From Clostridia bacterium (GTDB lineage Bacteria > Bacillota > Clostridia > Oscillospirales > Acutalibacteraceae): a DNA stretch of 64,000 nucleotides. The translations under genes were made by a program, and so were the position numbers. The notes under the pieces are model-generated. The model worked only from the letters and a program-made list of their open reading frames with translations, made no database searches and had not been told where the DNA came from. The stretch is from assembly GCA_900770165.1 (NCBI GenBank), contig CAAGJJ010000106.1, positions 62,001 through 126,000 of the forward strand, written 5' to 3'. This document shows positions 1-8,263 of this stretch, piece after piece; position 1 is the stretch's first letter, and the number at the start of each line of letters is the position of its first letter.

Positions 1-42
1 AAGGTGGAATTGTACACGAGAGACCCATATGGAAAAAATTAA
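1..42 (+). CDS. 3' end of an upstream gene (partial)
   Basis: An open frame enters from the left edge and stops with TAA at 40-42, giving a 13-residue polar C-terminus ending in YGKN. It lies 16 bases before rfbF on the same strand and is probably the previous gene of the polysaccharide locus. Nothing about its function can be read from so short a piece. Confidence 0.45.
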   Translation, partial: KVELYTRDPYGKN

Positions 43-58
43 AAGGGGGTAAAAAACT

Positions 59-841
59 ATGAAAGTTGTTATTCTTGCTGGCGGTTTTGGAACACGCATT
101 TCCGAAGAATCTGCGTTTAAGCCGAAACCTATGATTGAGATTGGCGGGATGCCAATTCTGTGGCATATTATGAAGACTTATGCTGCATATGGCTATCATG
201 AGTTTGTTATCTGTGCAGGCTACAAGCAGCATGTGATTAAAGAATGGTTTGCGGATTATTTCTTGCATACTTCTGATATCACTTTTGACTATACCAATGG
301 GAACAATGAGATGATTGTCCACAACAAGCACGCTGAACCGTGGAAGGTTACTGTGGTGGATACTGGGCTGAACACCCAGACCGGTGGACGGGTGAAGCGT
401 ATCCGCGAGTACATTGGTGATGAGCCATTTATGCTTACCTATGGCGATGCCGTTGGCAATGTCGATATTGCAGACCTTGTTGCTTTCCACAAGGCTCATG
501 GAAAGATTGGCACCATGTCTATGTACAACTTCGGTCAGAACAAGGGAGTTGTTGAGGTAGGTGCTAATGGTGTAATCGATGCTTTCAGGGAGAAGTCTGA
601 TATGGATGGTGACCTGATTAACATTGGCTTTATGGTGTTTCAGCCGGAATTGTTTGACCTTATTGAAGATGACTCTACAGTATTTGAAAAGGGCCCGCTG
701 ACTAAGCTGGTTGCGCAGAAGGAATTGGTCGGCTATGTACACAAGGGGTTCTGGCAATGTATGGACACACTGCGGGAGAAACAACAGCTGGAGAAACTAT
801 GGGAATCCGACAAGGCACCTTGGAAGGTGTGGGAGGACTAA
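59..841 (+). CDS. rfbF: Glucose-1-phosphate cytidylyltransferase
   Basis: Makes CDP-glucose from glucose-1-phosphate and CTP in the cytoplasm, the entry step to CDP-6-deoxy and dideoxy sugars. The 260-residue protein has the nucleotidyltransferase signature LAGGFGTR at the N-terminus, the KPKPM segment that follows, and YGD near residues 128-130 as the likely metal/nucleotide site. Its length is normal for RfbF. A GGGGG ribosome site precedes the ATG. It overlaps the next gene by one base (TAATG), so the two are translationally coupled. Its GC content is clearly higher than that of the core genes in the right half of the window, which fits horizontal acquisition. Confidence 0.95.
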   Translation: MKVVILAGGFGTRISEESAFKPKPMIEIGGMPILWHIMKTYAAYGYHEFVICAGYKQHVIKEWFADYFLHTSDITFDYTNGNNEMIVHNKHAEPWKVTVVDTGLNTQTGGRVKRIREYIGDEPFMLTYGDAVGNVDIADLVAFHKAHGKIGTMSMYNFGQNKGVVEVGANGVIDAFREKSDMDGDLINIGFMVFQPELFDLIEDDSTVFEKGPLTKLVAQKELVGYVHKGFWQCMDTLREKQQLEKLWESDKAPWKVWED

Positions 842-1905
842 TGGATAAGTTTGATTTGAGCTTTTACAAAGGTAAAAAGGTATTCGTTACTGGACATACT
901 GGATTTAAGGGCTCTTGGTTGTGCAAGATACTTGCCAACGCAGGAGCAATTGTGACGGGCTATTCCCTGAATCCGCCGACTTCCCCTTCTCTGTTTGAAA
1001 TCGCAAATATTGGGCAGGATGTACATTCCGTGATTGGTGATATTCGGGATTACAAAGCATTGAGAGCTGCTTTTGACGAGGCTCAGCCGGAAATTGTGTT
1101 GCATCTGGCGGCTCAGCCAATCGTTCGTGACAGCTACAAAGACCCTTCATATACCTACGAAACAAATGTGATTGGTACAGTGAATATTCTGGAGTGCGTC
1201 CGGAGCAGCACCTGCGTGAAATCCTTTCTGAACGTGACCACGGACAAGGTATATCTGAATAAGGAATGGCCGTGGGGCTATCGGGAGAACGAGGAACTGG
1301 ATGGTTTTGACCCTTATTCCAATTCTAAGTCCTGCTCGGAATTAGTGACACACAGCTATAAGAACAGCTTTTTCGCGGATGGGCATGTTGCTATCTCCAC
1401 TGCCCGTGCTGGCAATGTCATTGGAGGTGGTGACTTTGCCAATGACCGGATTATCCCGGATTGCATTCGCGCTGCTATGAAGCATGAGAATATCGTAGTG
1501 CGCAATCCCTTCTCTACTCGCCCCTACCAGCATGTGTTGGAGCCGCTGTATGCCTACCTGATGATTGCGGCAATGCAATATAAGGACGGAAAGTATGCTG
1601 GATACTACAATGTGGGTCCTGATGACGTGGATTGCTTCCAGACTGGTGCATTGGTTGACTTGTTTGTTAGTAAGTGGGGCGATGGCATGAAGTGGGTTAA
1701 TCGCTATGACGGCGGCCCTCACGAAGCAAACTTCCTGAAGCTGGACTGCTCTAAGCTAAAGAGTACTTTCGGTTGGAAGCCACACTGGAACCTGGACACG
1801 GCCATTGAGATGGTTGTGGAATGGAGTAAGTGCTGGGTGGAAGGCGGAGATGTCCGCGCCTGCATGGATAAAGAAATTGATGCTTTTTTGAGAATGGGAG
1901 AATAA
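841..1905 (+). CDS. rfbG: CDP-glucose 4,6-dehydratase
   Basis: Converts CDP-glucose to CDP-4-keto-6-deoxyglucose. It is an extended SDR of 354 residues. The Rossmann motif TGHTGFKG lies near residues 17-24, the catalytic T134-D135-K136 are in the TDKVY motif, and Y159-xxx-K163 completes the active site, all as known for this family. I chose the ATG at 841 because GGGAGGA lies just upstream and the SDR fold starts right after it. The open frame reaches back to 757, but that stretch only shadows the end of rfbF. The next gene starts 3 bases after the stop. Confidence 0.95.
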   Translation: MDKFDLSFYKGKKVFVTGHTGFKGSWLCKILANAGAIVTGYSLNPPTSPSLFEIANIGQDVHSVIGDIRDYKALRAAFDEAQPEIVLHLAAQPIVRDSYKDPSYTYETNVIGTVNILECVRSSTCVKSFLNVTTDKVYLNKEWPWGYRENEELDGFDPYSNSKSCSELVTHSYKNSFFADGHVAISTARAGNVIGGGDFANDRIIPDCIRAAMKHENIVVRNPFSTRPYQHVLEPLYAYLMIAAMQYKDGKYAGYYNVGPDDVDCFQTGALVDLFVSKWGDGMKWVNRYDGGPHEANFLKLDCSKLKSTFGWKPHWNLDTAIEMVVEWSKCWVEGGDVRACMDKEIDAFLRMGE

Positions 1906-1907
1906 AG

Positions 1908-2819
1908 ATGAAGAATGTAATTGTAACGGGGGCAAACGGATTCATTGGTAAGACGCTGGTGAAAGCTCTGTTGGAAAAAGGCTATCATGTGGTTGCGTTG
2001 GATGTCCGTTTTGACGATGTGCTGGCAAAGGACAACCGTGTTACCTGTGTAAACGTGCTGAATAAGGAAGTAGCTGCGCTGACAGAGGAAATCCTGCAAA
2101 AAGAGTACCAGTGCTTCTTTCATCTAGCATGGGTGGGAACCTCTGGTCCCGCTCGTGCAGACTATGCTGTGCAGCTTAACAACGTGAAGTTGGCCTGTGA
2201 TTATATCAAGCTGTGCAGTGAAATCGGCTGTAAGCGCGTGGTTTATGCTTCTAGCATCAATGAAATGGAAACCTACGAATATCTCCAGTCTGATGACATC
2301 GAACCTGCTGGAGGTTACATTTACGGAACCGGCAAGCTGGCAGCGCATTTGATGGGTGAGACGGTTGCTAAACTCAATGGTATCGAGTTCGTCCCTGTTA
2401 TCATCACCAATATCTACGGCGTGGGAGAGAAGTCCGCCCGGATGATTTATACCTCCATCAACAAGCTGATGCATAAGGAACACTGCTCCTTTACCGCTGG
2501 CTATCAGACTTACGATTTCATTTATATTACCGATGCAATCAACTCTATCATTGCTGTGGCAGAAAAGGGTAAGGCATTCAATCGCTATTATATTGGCAGC
2601 GGCGAGCCGAAGCCCCTGCGTGATTTCCTGTTGGAAATGCGTGATATTGTGGATCCGCAAGCGGAACCGGGCCTTGGCGATCTTCCTTTTAAGGGAATCG
2701 ACATTTCCTACGACCAGTTTGATTTGAAGAAGGTAGAGCGGGACACTGGCTATGCCAACCGGATTACCTTTGCAGAAGGCATCAAGATGACTGCGGATTA
2801 TATCAGAGGTGAAGAGTAA
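1908..2819 (+). CDS. NAD-dependent epimerase/dehydratase (SDR), CDP-sugar reductase or epimerase
   Basis: A 303-residue extended SDR with the nucleotide-binding motif TGANGFIG at the N-terminus, a serine in YASSINE and the catalytic pair Y139-xxx-K143. From its position after rfbF-rfbG it probably acts on the 4-keto-6-deoxy sugar, as a 4-ketoreductase or epimerase. The exact reaction and stereochemistry cannot be read from sequence; RfbJ, AscF and Tyv-like enzymes all look similar. It overlaps the next gene by one base. Confidence 0.82.
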   Translation: MKNVIVTGANGFIGKTLVKALLEKGYHVVALDVRFDDVLAKDNRVTCVNVLNKEVAALTEEILQKEYQCFFHLAWVGTSGPARADYAVQLNNVKLACDYIKLCSEIGCKRVVYASSINEMETYEYLQSDDIEPAGGYIYGTGKLAAHLMGETVAKLNGIEFVPVIITNIYGVGEKSARMIYTSINKLMHKEHCSFTAGYQTYDFIYITDAINSIIAVAEKGKAFNRYYIGSGEPKPLRDFLLEMRDIVDPQAEPGLGDLPFKGIDISYDQFDLKKVERDTGYANRITFAEGIKMTADYIRGEE

Positions 2820-3391
2820 TGGTACAGAAATTTGATTTCAAGGAGTTGGATTTGAAGGGTGCATACCTGATTAAGCCCTTCTACGCAACTGACAACCGTG
2901 GCGGTCTGATTAAGGATTACAATGTGGACACGTTCAAGGCAAATGGTATTGACCATGACCTGAAGGAGGTGTTCTATACTATCTCCAGGCGAGGTGTTAT
3001 CCGAGCAACCCACTTCCAATTGGTAAAGCAGCAGGCAAAATTGGTGCGTTGCATTTCCGGACATGTCTATGATGTGATTGTTGACCTGCGTCCGGATTCC
3101 CCCACCTTCGGCCAGTGGCGGGGCTTCCACCTCACCGGTGAGAACACCGATATGTTACTGGTGCCGCAGTATTTTGGTCATGGTTATCTGGTCATCGAGG
3201 ATTCTGTGTTTAGCTATAAGTGCGCAGAGGTTTTCTATGGCGAAGGTGATTCGGGAATTATGTACAATGACCCGGATATCGGTATTGAATGGCCCTTTGA
3301 GCTAATTGGCGGGAAAGAGAACCTGATTATCAGTGAGAAGGACTTAAATTTAATGAGCTTAAAAGCCTATATGAAGAAAATCTGCGAATGA
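2819..3391 (+). CDS. RmlC-like dTDP/CDP-4-keto-6-deoxyhexose 3,5-epimerase
   Basis: A cupin-type 190-residue protein similar to RmlC/RfbC. The catalytic histidine is H65 in the VIRATHFQ segment, and YFGHGYLV follows at the usual position. The family epimerises C3 and/or C5 of nucleotide-linked 4-keto-6-deoxy sugars. The context (rfbF, rfbG, SDR) suggests a CDP-linked rather than dTDP-linked substrate, because no rmlA or rmlB is in the window. Together the four genes would give a CDP-6-deoxyhexose, possibly of the L series. It overlaps the preceding and following genes, so it is part of one tight operon. Confidence 0.85.
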   Translation: MVQKFDFKELDLKGAYLIKPFYATDNRGGLIKDYNVDTFKANGIDHDLKEVFYTISRRGVIRATHFQLVKQQAKLVRCISGHVYDVIVDLRPDSPTFGQWRGFHLTGENTDMLLVPQYFGHGYLVIEDSVFSYKCAEVFYGEGDSGIMYNDPDIGIEWPFELIGGKENLIISEKDLNLMSLKAYMKKICE

Positions 3392-3405
3392 TAACGGAGA
3401 ATGAA

Positions 3406-4401
3406 ATGAACATTGTCTATTCAACAAGTGATTTGTATTCGTCCCTGGCGGGGATTTCATTGACATCTCTGTTGATAAATAATGCTGATGTTGAAACAAT
3501 CAATATTATTATCATGGATAATAATATTAGCACGAGAAGCAAGGAAAAACTGACCGCAACTGCCGAAAAATATGGACGAAGCATCCGATTTGTTCCACTT
3601 GCAGAGTCATTGAAGAATACGCAGATCAATATCCAGAAATGGAATATAAGTACCTTTGGCAGGCTGTTTGAGGCTTCTTCACTTCCCAAATTAGATAAAG
3701 TCATTCATGTGGACTGTGATACTATAGTAAATGCCTCGTTGAAATCAATTTGGGATATGGATATGAGCCATGCGGTAGTTGCAGGTGCGCCAGATTGTCT
3801 GAGTGATGAGTATAAGTCAAATATTGGTCTGAACCCTGATAACACCTATATCAATGCCGGTTTTATTGTCCTAAATCTCAAACGCATTCGAGAATTGAAT
3901 CTGGAAAATAAGTTCTTTCAGTACATCGAAAAGAATCAGCAGATGTTGACCTATGTGGATCAAGAAGTGCTAAATGCATGTATTCCGGAAAATGAAAAAA
4001 TAAAATTACCCCTCACTTACAACTCGTACACGATACTGCACTATTTAACCTACAAACAACTGATGACACTGCGCCATGCAGAACATGCGTTTTCAGAAAG
4101 CACCTATACGGAGGCTAGGAATCATCCTGTGGTCATCCATTATACTGGATGTTTTTTGGAAGGCACAAGGCCTTGGATCACAAGAGATCAGCATCCTAAG
4201 AAGTATTTGTTTGACAAATACAAAAGCCAATCTCAGTGGCAAGATATGGAAGAGTGGGAAGACAAACGGAATATAACGAACCGGATTGTTTCAGCCGGTG
4301 TAAAGATAATCCCAAAAGCAATTCTTGCACCGATTGTTGGATATATTCATGGAGTGTATATCCCGCGCAAAAATAAAAGGTTGCAGGAGGGAAAAATGTA
4401 A
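3406..4401 (+). CDS. Glycosyltransferase family 8 protein
   Basis: A GT-A fold retaining glycosyltransferase, about 331 residues. It starts MNIVYSTSD, typical of GT8, carries the metal-binding D103-x-D105 in HVDCDT, and has a late HYTG...RPW segment that corresponds to the family's HxxGxxKPW. I prefer the ATG at 3406, which has GGAG six bases upstream. An in-frame ATG at 3388 would overlap the preceding stop as ATGA. The basic C-terminal tail may hold it on the inner membrane face. It likely adds a glucose- or galactose-type residue to the lipid-linked repeat unit. GC drops here relative to the CDP-sugar genes. Confidence 0.88.
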   Translation: MNIVYSTSDLYSSLAGISLTSLLINNADVETINIIIMDNNISTRSKEKLTATAEKYGRSIRFVPLAESLKNTQINIQKWNISTFGRLFEASSLPKLDKVIHVDCDTIVNASLKSIWDMDMSHAVVAGAPDCLSDEYKSNIGLNPDNTYINAGFIVLNLKRIRELNLENKFFQYIEKNQQMLTYVDQEVLNACIPENEKIKLPLTYNSYTILHYLTYKQLMTLRHAEHAFSESTYTEARNHPVVIHYTGCFLEGTRPWITRDQHPKKYLFDKYKSQSQWQDMEEWEDKRNITNRIVSAGVKIIPKAILAPIVGYIHGVYIPRKNKRLQEGKM

Positions 4402-4904
4402 TGCGCATTGGAATGAAAGTTCTTAAAGTAAAATATCATTTGTGCGCGGCAGCAAGAATCGCTTTATACAAAGTACTGTTTGGAAAGCGATTTGTTTATG
4501 GCAAAGGGACTAACTTTCGCCGTAATTTTAATGTTTACATTGAGGATGGAGATGCCAGAATAGAACTCGGTGAGAACTGCTTCTTTAATCATGGCTGCTC
4601 CCTGAATGCATTGTCTGAAATCAAGATCGGGGGGGGGTGCATATTTGGTGAAAATGTGAAAGTCTATGACCACAACCATAGATTCGCAGATAACACACAG
4701 CAGATAAAAGAACAGGGATACACAATAGCACCTGTTAAAATCGGGCAGCACTGCTGGTTTGGAAGTAATGTTGTTGTGTTGAAGGGAACGAAAATTGGAG
4801 ATAATTGTGTGATTGGTGCTGGTTGTGTGATTGCCGAAGATATTCCGGATAACTCAATTGTTACGATGGATCGACAGATTAAAGTTGAATCAATACACAG
4901 ATAA
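4401..4904 (+). CDS. Left-handed beta-helix acyltransferase (sugar O-acetyltransferase)
   Basis: A 167-residue hexapeptide-repeat protein of the WcaF/maltose O-acetyltransferase type. The repeats run from about residue 50 to 160 (IGENC, IGQHCWFG, IGDNCVIGAG). A conserved histidine sits in YDHNH, and the CWFGSNVVVLKG segment is usual for the family. It probably acetylates a sugar of the polysaccharide using acetyl-CoA. It starts on the TAATG overlap with the GT8 gene. A run of nine G residues at 4629-4637 encodes I-G-G-G-C and keeps the frame open here. Length change in this tract would break the gene. Confidence 0.87.
   Translation: MRIGMKVLKVKYHLCAAARIALYKVLFGKRFVYGKGTNFRRNFNVYIEDGDARIELGENCFFNHGCSLNALSEIKIGGGCIFGENVKVYDHNHRFADNTQQIKEQGYTIAPVKIGQHCWFGSNVVVLKGTKIGDNCVIGAGCVIAEDIPDNSIVTMDRQIKVESIHR
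4629..4637 (+). repeat. G9 homopolymer tract inside an acetyltransferase gene
   Basis: Nine consecutive G residues in an otherwise AT-leaning gene. The tract encodes three glycines in the beta-helix. Such tracts are classic slipped-strand phase-variation sites; with nine Gs the gene reads through (ON). A second tract is in the acetyltransferase at 13984. Confidence 0.8.
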
Positions 4905-5053
4905 ATTGTTTGCTACAAATGAGCATATTTGTGATATTGCACAATTTTGTCCGCGACCAAAAGAATATTGCGTATCATTTGTCTTTTAGTCAGAGACGAA
5001 ATTTATAATTTTTGTGCAAGTTGAAAAATTTGCTCATTTATAGTTGCTTGTTA
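4902..5053. repeat. Interspersed inverted-repeat element, copy 1
   Basis: About 150 bp between two genes. It begins at the stop codon of the acetyltransferase. The termini are inverted: CTACAAATGAGCA at 4913-4925 and TGCTCATTTATAG at 5031-5043. Inner parts (TTGCACAA near 4938, TTGTGCAA near 5012; GACCAAAAG and CTTTTAGTC) also pair, so the whole element can fold into one long imperfect hairpin. It matches copy 2 near 9383-9536 at most positions. The right end may carry a rightward promoter (TTGCTC, 16 bases, TATATA) for the GT4 gene. It could be a MITE-like element or a cis-acting RNA. Confidence 0.8.
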
Positions 5054-5077
5054 TATATAAAGAGAGGAAAGTAGACT

Positions 5078-6199
5078 ATGGAACCAATCCGAGTTTTACA
5101 TGAAAACGTAATAATGGATCCCGGTGGAATTGAAGCCTTACTAATGAATGTATACCGTCACATTGACCGGGAGCGGGTACAGTTTGATTTTATGGTTCAC
5201 AGGCCTGATCGTGCGTTTTATGAGGATGAAATTGAGTCTTTGGGATGCAAAATATATCGCACACCCAAATTCAGCCCGTTTCCAGGACAATATCAGAGTT
5301 ATATGAGAAGTGTTGAGAAAATACTGAAGGAGCATCCAGAGTACAAAGTACTTCACGCTCATGCAGAATTGAATTTGTGGCCATTGATGATTGCAAAGAA
5401 ACTAGGAGTTCCAACACGAATTGCACATAGCCATAACGCAAGGACATCGGTTAATCTTAAATATTTCTTTTTTCTCTATGAAAAGGCTAGGATAAAGAAA
5501 TACTGTACTGATATGTTCATGTGCTCTTCACCGGCAGGAATATGGACATTTGGTGAGGAAGCAGTAAATTCTGGAAAAGTAAAGTTCATTAAGAACGGTA
5601 TAGAGACAGAGCGATTCGCGTATAGCGAGGAAGTTAGGACTGCTAAACGCAGAGAGCTGGGCTTAGGGGACAAATTTGTTGTAGGTCATGTTGGACGCTT
5701 TATGCAACAGAAGAATCATACATTTTTAGTCGATATCTTCAATGAGATATATAAGAGAAACCATAATTCAGTGTTGATTCTAGTCAGTGATGGGTGGTTG
5801 ATTGATGAAATTAAATCCAAAGTTCATAAGCTTGGTTTAGGCGATAGTGTATTGTTTTTAGGAAACCGTGGGGATGTGAATGAGCTCATGCAAGCGATGG
5901 ATGTGTTCCTGTTCCCATCACTGTGGGAGGGACTGCCATTGACTGGAGTCGAGGCACAGACTGCAGGGCTGCCGGTGGTGATGTCCGATGTGATAACAAG
6001 TGAGGTTTGTATAACAGACAGTGTTTATAGGATGTCTCTTGACAAGACTGCAGAAGAATGGGCAGATAAAGTGTTAGGTGTTTACGGAAATCATACTCGA
6101 AAGAATGTACAAAAGCAGATTGTGGACGCAGGGTTTGATATTAGAACAACGGCACAGTGGCTGCAAGAGTTCTATTTGAGGAGGTATACGCAAAAATGA
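5078..6199 (+). CDS. Glycosyltransferase family 4 (EpsF-like)
   Basis: A 373-residue GT-B retaining glycosyltransferase. The N-terminal half carries a glycine-rich acceptor loop (DPGGIEALL, residues 14-22). The C-terminal half has the nucleotide-sugar motif E284-x7-E292 (EGLPLTGVE) and a VGRFMQQKN strand typical of Glycos_transf_1. A GAGAGG ribosome site precedes the ATG. It presumably extends the lipid-linked oligosaccharide at the cytoplasmic membrane face. The donor sugar cannot be told. It sits directly behind repeat element copy 1, which may supply its promoter. Confidence 0.92.
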   Translation: MEPIRVLHENVIMDPGGIEALLMNVYRHIDRERVQFDFMVHRPDRAFYEDEIESLGCKIYRTPKFSPFPGQYQSYMRSVEKILKEHPEYKVLHAHAELNLWPLMIAKKLGVPTRIAHSHNARTSVNLKYFFFLYEKARIKKYCTDMFMCSSPAGIWTFGEEAVNSGKVKFIKNGIETERFAYSEEVRTAKRRELGLGDKFVVGHVGRFMQQKNHTFLVDIFNEIYKRNHNSVLILVSDGWLIDEIKSKVHKLGLGDSVLFLGNRGDVNELMQAMDVFLFPSLWEGLPLTGVEAQTAGLPVVMSDVITSEVCITDSVYRMSLDKTAEEWADKVLGVYGNHTRKNVQKQIVDAGFDIRTTAQWLQEFYLRRYTQK

Positions 6200-6996
6200 A
6201 AATCTATGTTGTAACACACAAACCTGTAGATTTACAATTCCTTGCTCTAGATAAATGCTACTCCGTTATACGAGTAGGGCAGTATTCGAGAGAAAAGAAT
6301 GGACTTTTATCTGATGCAGAAGGCAAAAATATTGCAGACAAAAATCCTAACTATTGCGAATTAACTGCGCAGTATTGGGCGTGGAAGAATGATACAACAT
6401 CGGAAGTAATTGGACTGTGTCACTATAGGAGGTACTTTACTACACACGCTCTTAGCGTTAATCCAAAATACTTTTTAAAAGAAAAAGACATTGAATCTTT
6501 CCTTAAGTCTAACGATGCAATTGTTCCTTATAATCAAAGTTATTGTGTAGGAGCGTACAAAAAATATCTGAGTTGTGGTTATGAAAAGGATTTAAAAACC
6601 ACCAAAGAAGCAATTCAGATATTGTACCCCGAGTATGTTCCATTTTATGAGAAGTATTTTGAAAAAAGTGCAAGCTTTAGGCTGGGAAATATGATTATCA
6701 TGAAACGAGAGGTATTCGATGCATACTGCGAATGGCTGTTTAATATTTTACAATATGTTGAAGAACGAACAGATCTGAGTGGTTATTCTGCGCAAGAAGC
6801 AAGAATATACGGATACTTATCAGAGCGATTACTGAATGTGTGGTTGTTTGCGAATAAGGTAAAGTGCAAGTCAATGAGAATTGTTAACACCGAAGAGCTA
6901 CACAATGTAACCTACTATGGAAAAGAATTCTTGAAATTTATTAAGATATACGACTTGATTAAATCGCTTATATTTAGGCTGCAATACAAAGAATAA
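6196..6996 (+). CDS. DUF4422 family protein, putative capsular glycosyltransferase
   Basis: A 266-residue protein resembling the DUF4422 family, which is common in capsule/EPS loci and thought to be glycosyltransferase-like. Visible features are a short beta strand start (MKIYVVTHKP), a CHYRRYF segment near residue 75 and the GYSAQEARIYGYLSERL stretch near residues 196-212 that is typical of the family. The ATG at 6196 overlaps the preceding stop by four bases and has GAGGAGG 12 bases upstream; the longer frame back to 6157 shadows the GT4 gene. The donor and linkage are unknown. Confidence 0.8.
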   Translation: MKIYVVTHKPVDLQFLALDKCYSVIRVGQYSREKNGLLSDAEGKNIADKNPNYCELTAQYWAWKNDTTSEVIGLCHYRRYFTTHALSVNPKYFLKEKDIESFLKSNDAIVPYNQSYCVGAYKKYLSCGYEKDLKTTKEAIQILYPEYVPFYEKYFEKSASFRLGNMIIMKREVFDAYCEWLFNILQYVEERTDLSGYSAQEARIYGYLSERLLNVWLFANKVKCKSMRIVNTEELHNVTYYGKEFLKFIKIYDLIKSLIFRLQYKE

Positions 6997-7006
6997 CTTA
7001 CGATAC

Positions 7007-7034
7007 GAGGATGGTATGAGGATGGTATGAGGAT
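7007..7034 (+). repeat. 11-bp direct duplication at a translation start
   Basis: The unit GAGGATGGTAT occurs twice in tandem (7007-7017, 7018-7028), followed by a partial third copy. Each unit carries a GAGG ribosome-site core plus an ATG, but only the last ATG (7027) opens the wzy-like frame. Loss or gain of a unit could change initiation strength. Confidence 0.7.
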
Positions 7035-8256
7035 ATTAATTAAGAAAAGTACTTTCTTTGAATACGTTATTGCTCTAGCAATCATACTGGACTGTAATTC
7101 AGTATGGAACAATCTAATTGAGACAAGAACATGGTTTCAGTTTGCCGTTATGGTAATGCTTCTAGTGGGCGTGATGGGGTTTCTCTTTTTCAGTAGATGC
7201 ACACCAAGGAACACATTTGGGGTCAGCTTTTTAATCATTCTGTATTATCTCTTATTCGTGGTGCTGAATGGAAATAGTATTATCCAGACAGTGCTAAATA
7301 TAATGCTTTCCTGCGTGTTGATTGGTGTATACAACATGGCCAAGAATCAAAATGGAAATGTGGCAGATTTATTAGTATGTTTTAAAAATATAATGCTGCT
7401 TATTGCGGTCATATCGCTTATATTCTGGTTTGCAGGCTCGGTTTTTGAAATCGTTCAACCTACAGGTACTTCATTGACAAACTGGACTGGAAATACCAAT
7501 CAGACCGTTATGAAATCCTATTTTGGAGTCTACTATTCATATCAAAGGATTAGCTTTTTTAATAAGTTAAACATTGTGCGTAATATAGCAATCTTTAATG
7601 AGGCTCCTATGTCTTCACTATGCTTTTCATTGGGGTTAATGGTAGAATTATTATGCTGTGAGAAATGGAAAAAAAGGAATTGTGTAGTTTTCGTAGTTGC
7701 TATATTGTCTACATTTTCCACTACAGGATACATCATTGCAACTGTGGTATGTGTTTATAAGTACATAAAGAGCAATAGCCAATATTCCGTTATTAGGTTA
7801 ATTAAGGGATTATGCGTCCCAGTTATGATCTGTGTAGTGCTGATTATCGCGAATTCCTTAATTCAAGAAAAGCTGTCAACCTTTTCTGGTATGGCAAGAA
7901 CTGATGATTTTGTGTCTGGTTTTCAGGCCTGGCTTTTGCATCCGTTGTTTGGCGATGGAATCGGAAGTATGAGAGCAATGTCATTAGTAAGACCAAGTTG
8001 GAGAAAAGAGGCTGAAGGATTCAATAGTGGCTTGATACAAGTGCTTGTTCAAGGCGGGGCCTATTTGGCATTCCCGTATTTTTTTGTTCAGCTTAAATCA
8101 TTAAGGGAAGGCTTTAAACTACGAAATTACGACAAGGTTATGTTTGCACTGCTGTTTTGCTTTATCTTTTGCATTACAGTAATTGCATTTAACTATTTGA
8201 CATTAATGGTTTTGTGGTTCATGGCTCTTGACAGCTATTCAAAAAAGGAGGTTTGA
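7027..8256 (+). CDS. wzy: Wzy-like O-antigen/capsule polymerase (polytopic membrane protein)
   Basis: A 409-residue protein with about ten to eleven hydrophobic segments and a polar loop near residues 285-340 that includes HPLFGDGIGS. This layout matches Wzy/O-antigen ligase family proteins. With Wzx at 11192 and several glycosyltransferases, it would polymerise the repeat unit on the outer membrane face. Wzy proteins diverge strongly, so the call rests on topology and context. The ATG at 7027 is preceded by an 11-bp tandem duplication holding the GAGG site. Confidence 0.78.
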   Translation: MRILIKKSTFFEYVIALAIILDCNSVWNNLIETRTWFQFAVMVMLLVGVMGFLFFSRCTPRNTFGVSFLIILYYLLFVVLNGNSIIQTVLNIMLSCVLIGVYNMAKNQNGNVADLLVCFKNIMLLIAVISLIFWFAGSVFEIVQPTGTSLTNWTGNTNQTVMKSYFGVYYSYQRISFFNKLNIVRNIAIFNEAPMSSLCFSLGLMVELLCCEKWKKRNCVVFVVAILSTFSTTGYIIATVVCVYKYIKSNSQYSVIRLIKGLCVPVMICVVLIIANSLIQEKLSTFSGMARTDDFVSGFQAWLLHPLFGDGIGSMRAMSLVRPSWRKEAEGFNSGLIQVLVQGGAYLAFPYFFVQLKSLREGFKLRNYDKVMFALLFCFIFCITVIAFNYLTLMVLWFMALDSYSKKEV

Positions 8257-8263
8257 ATTTCAG

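Noticed and set aside
838..2660. Long minus-strand frames opposite rfbG, the SDR and the epimerase
   Set aside because: They lie fully within strongly supported genes, lack ribosome sites and have no recognisable domains.
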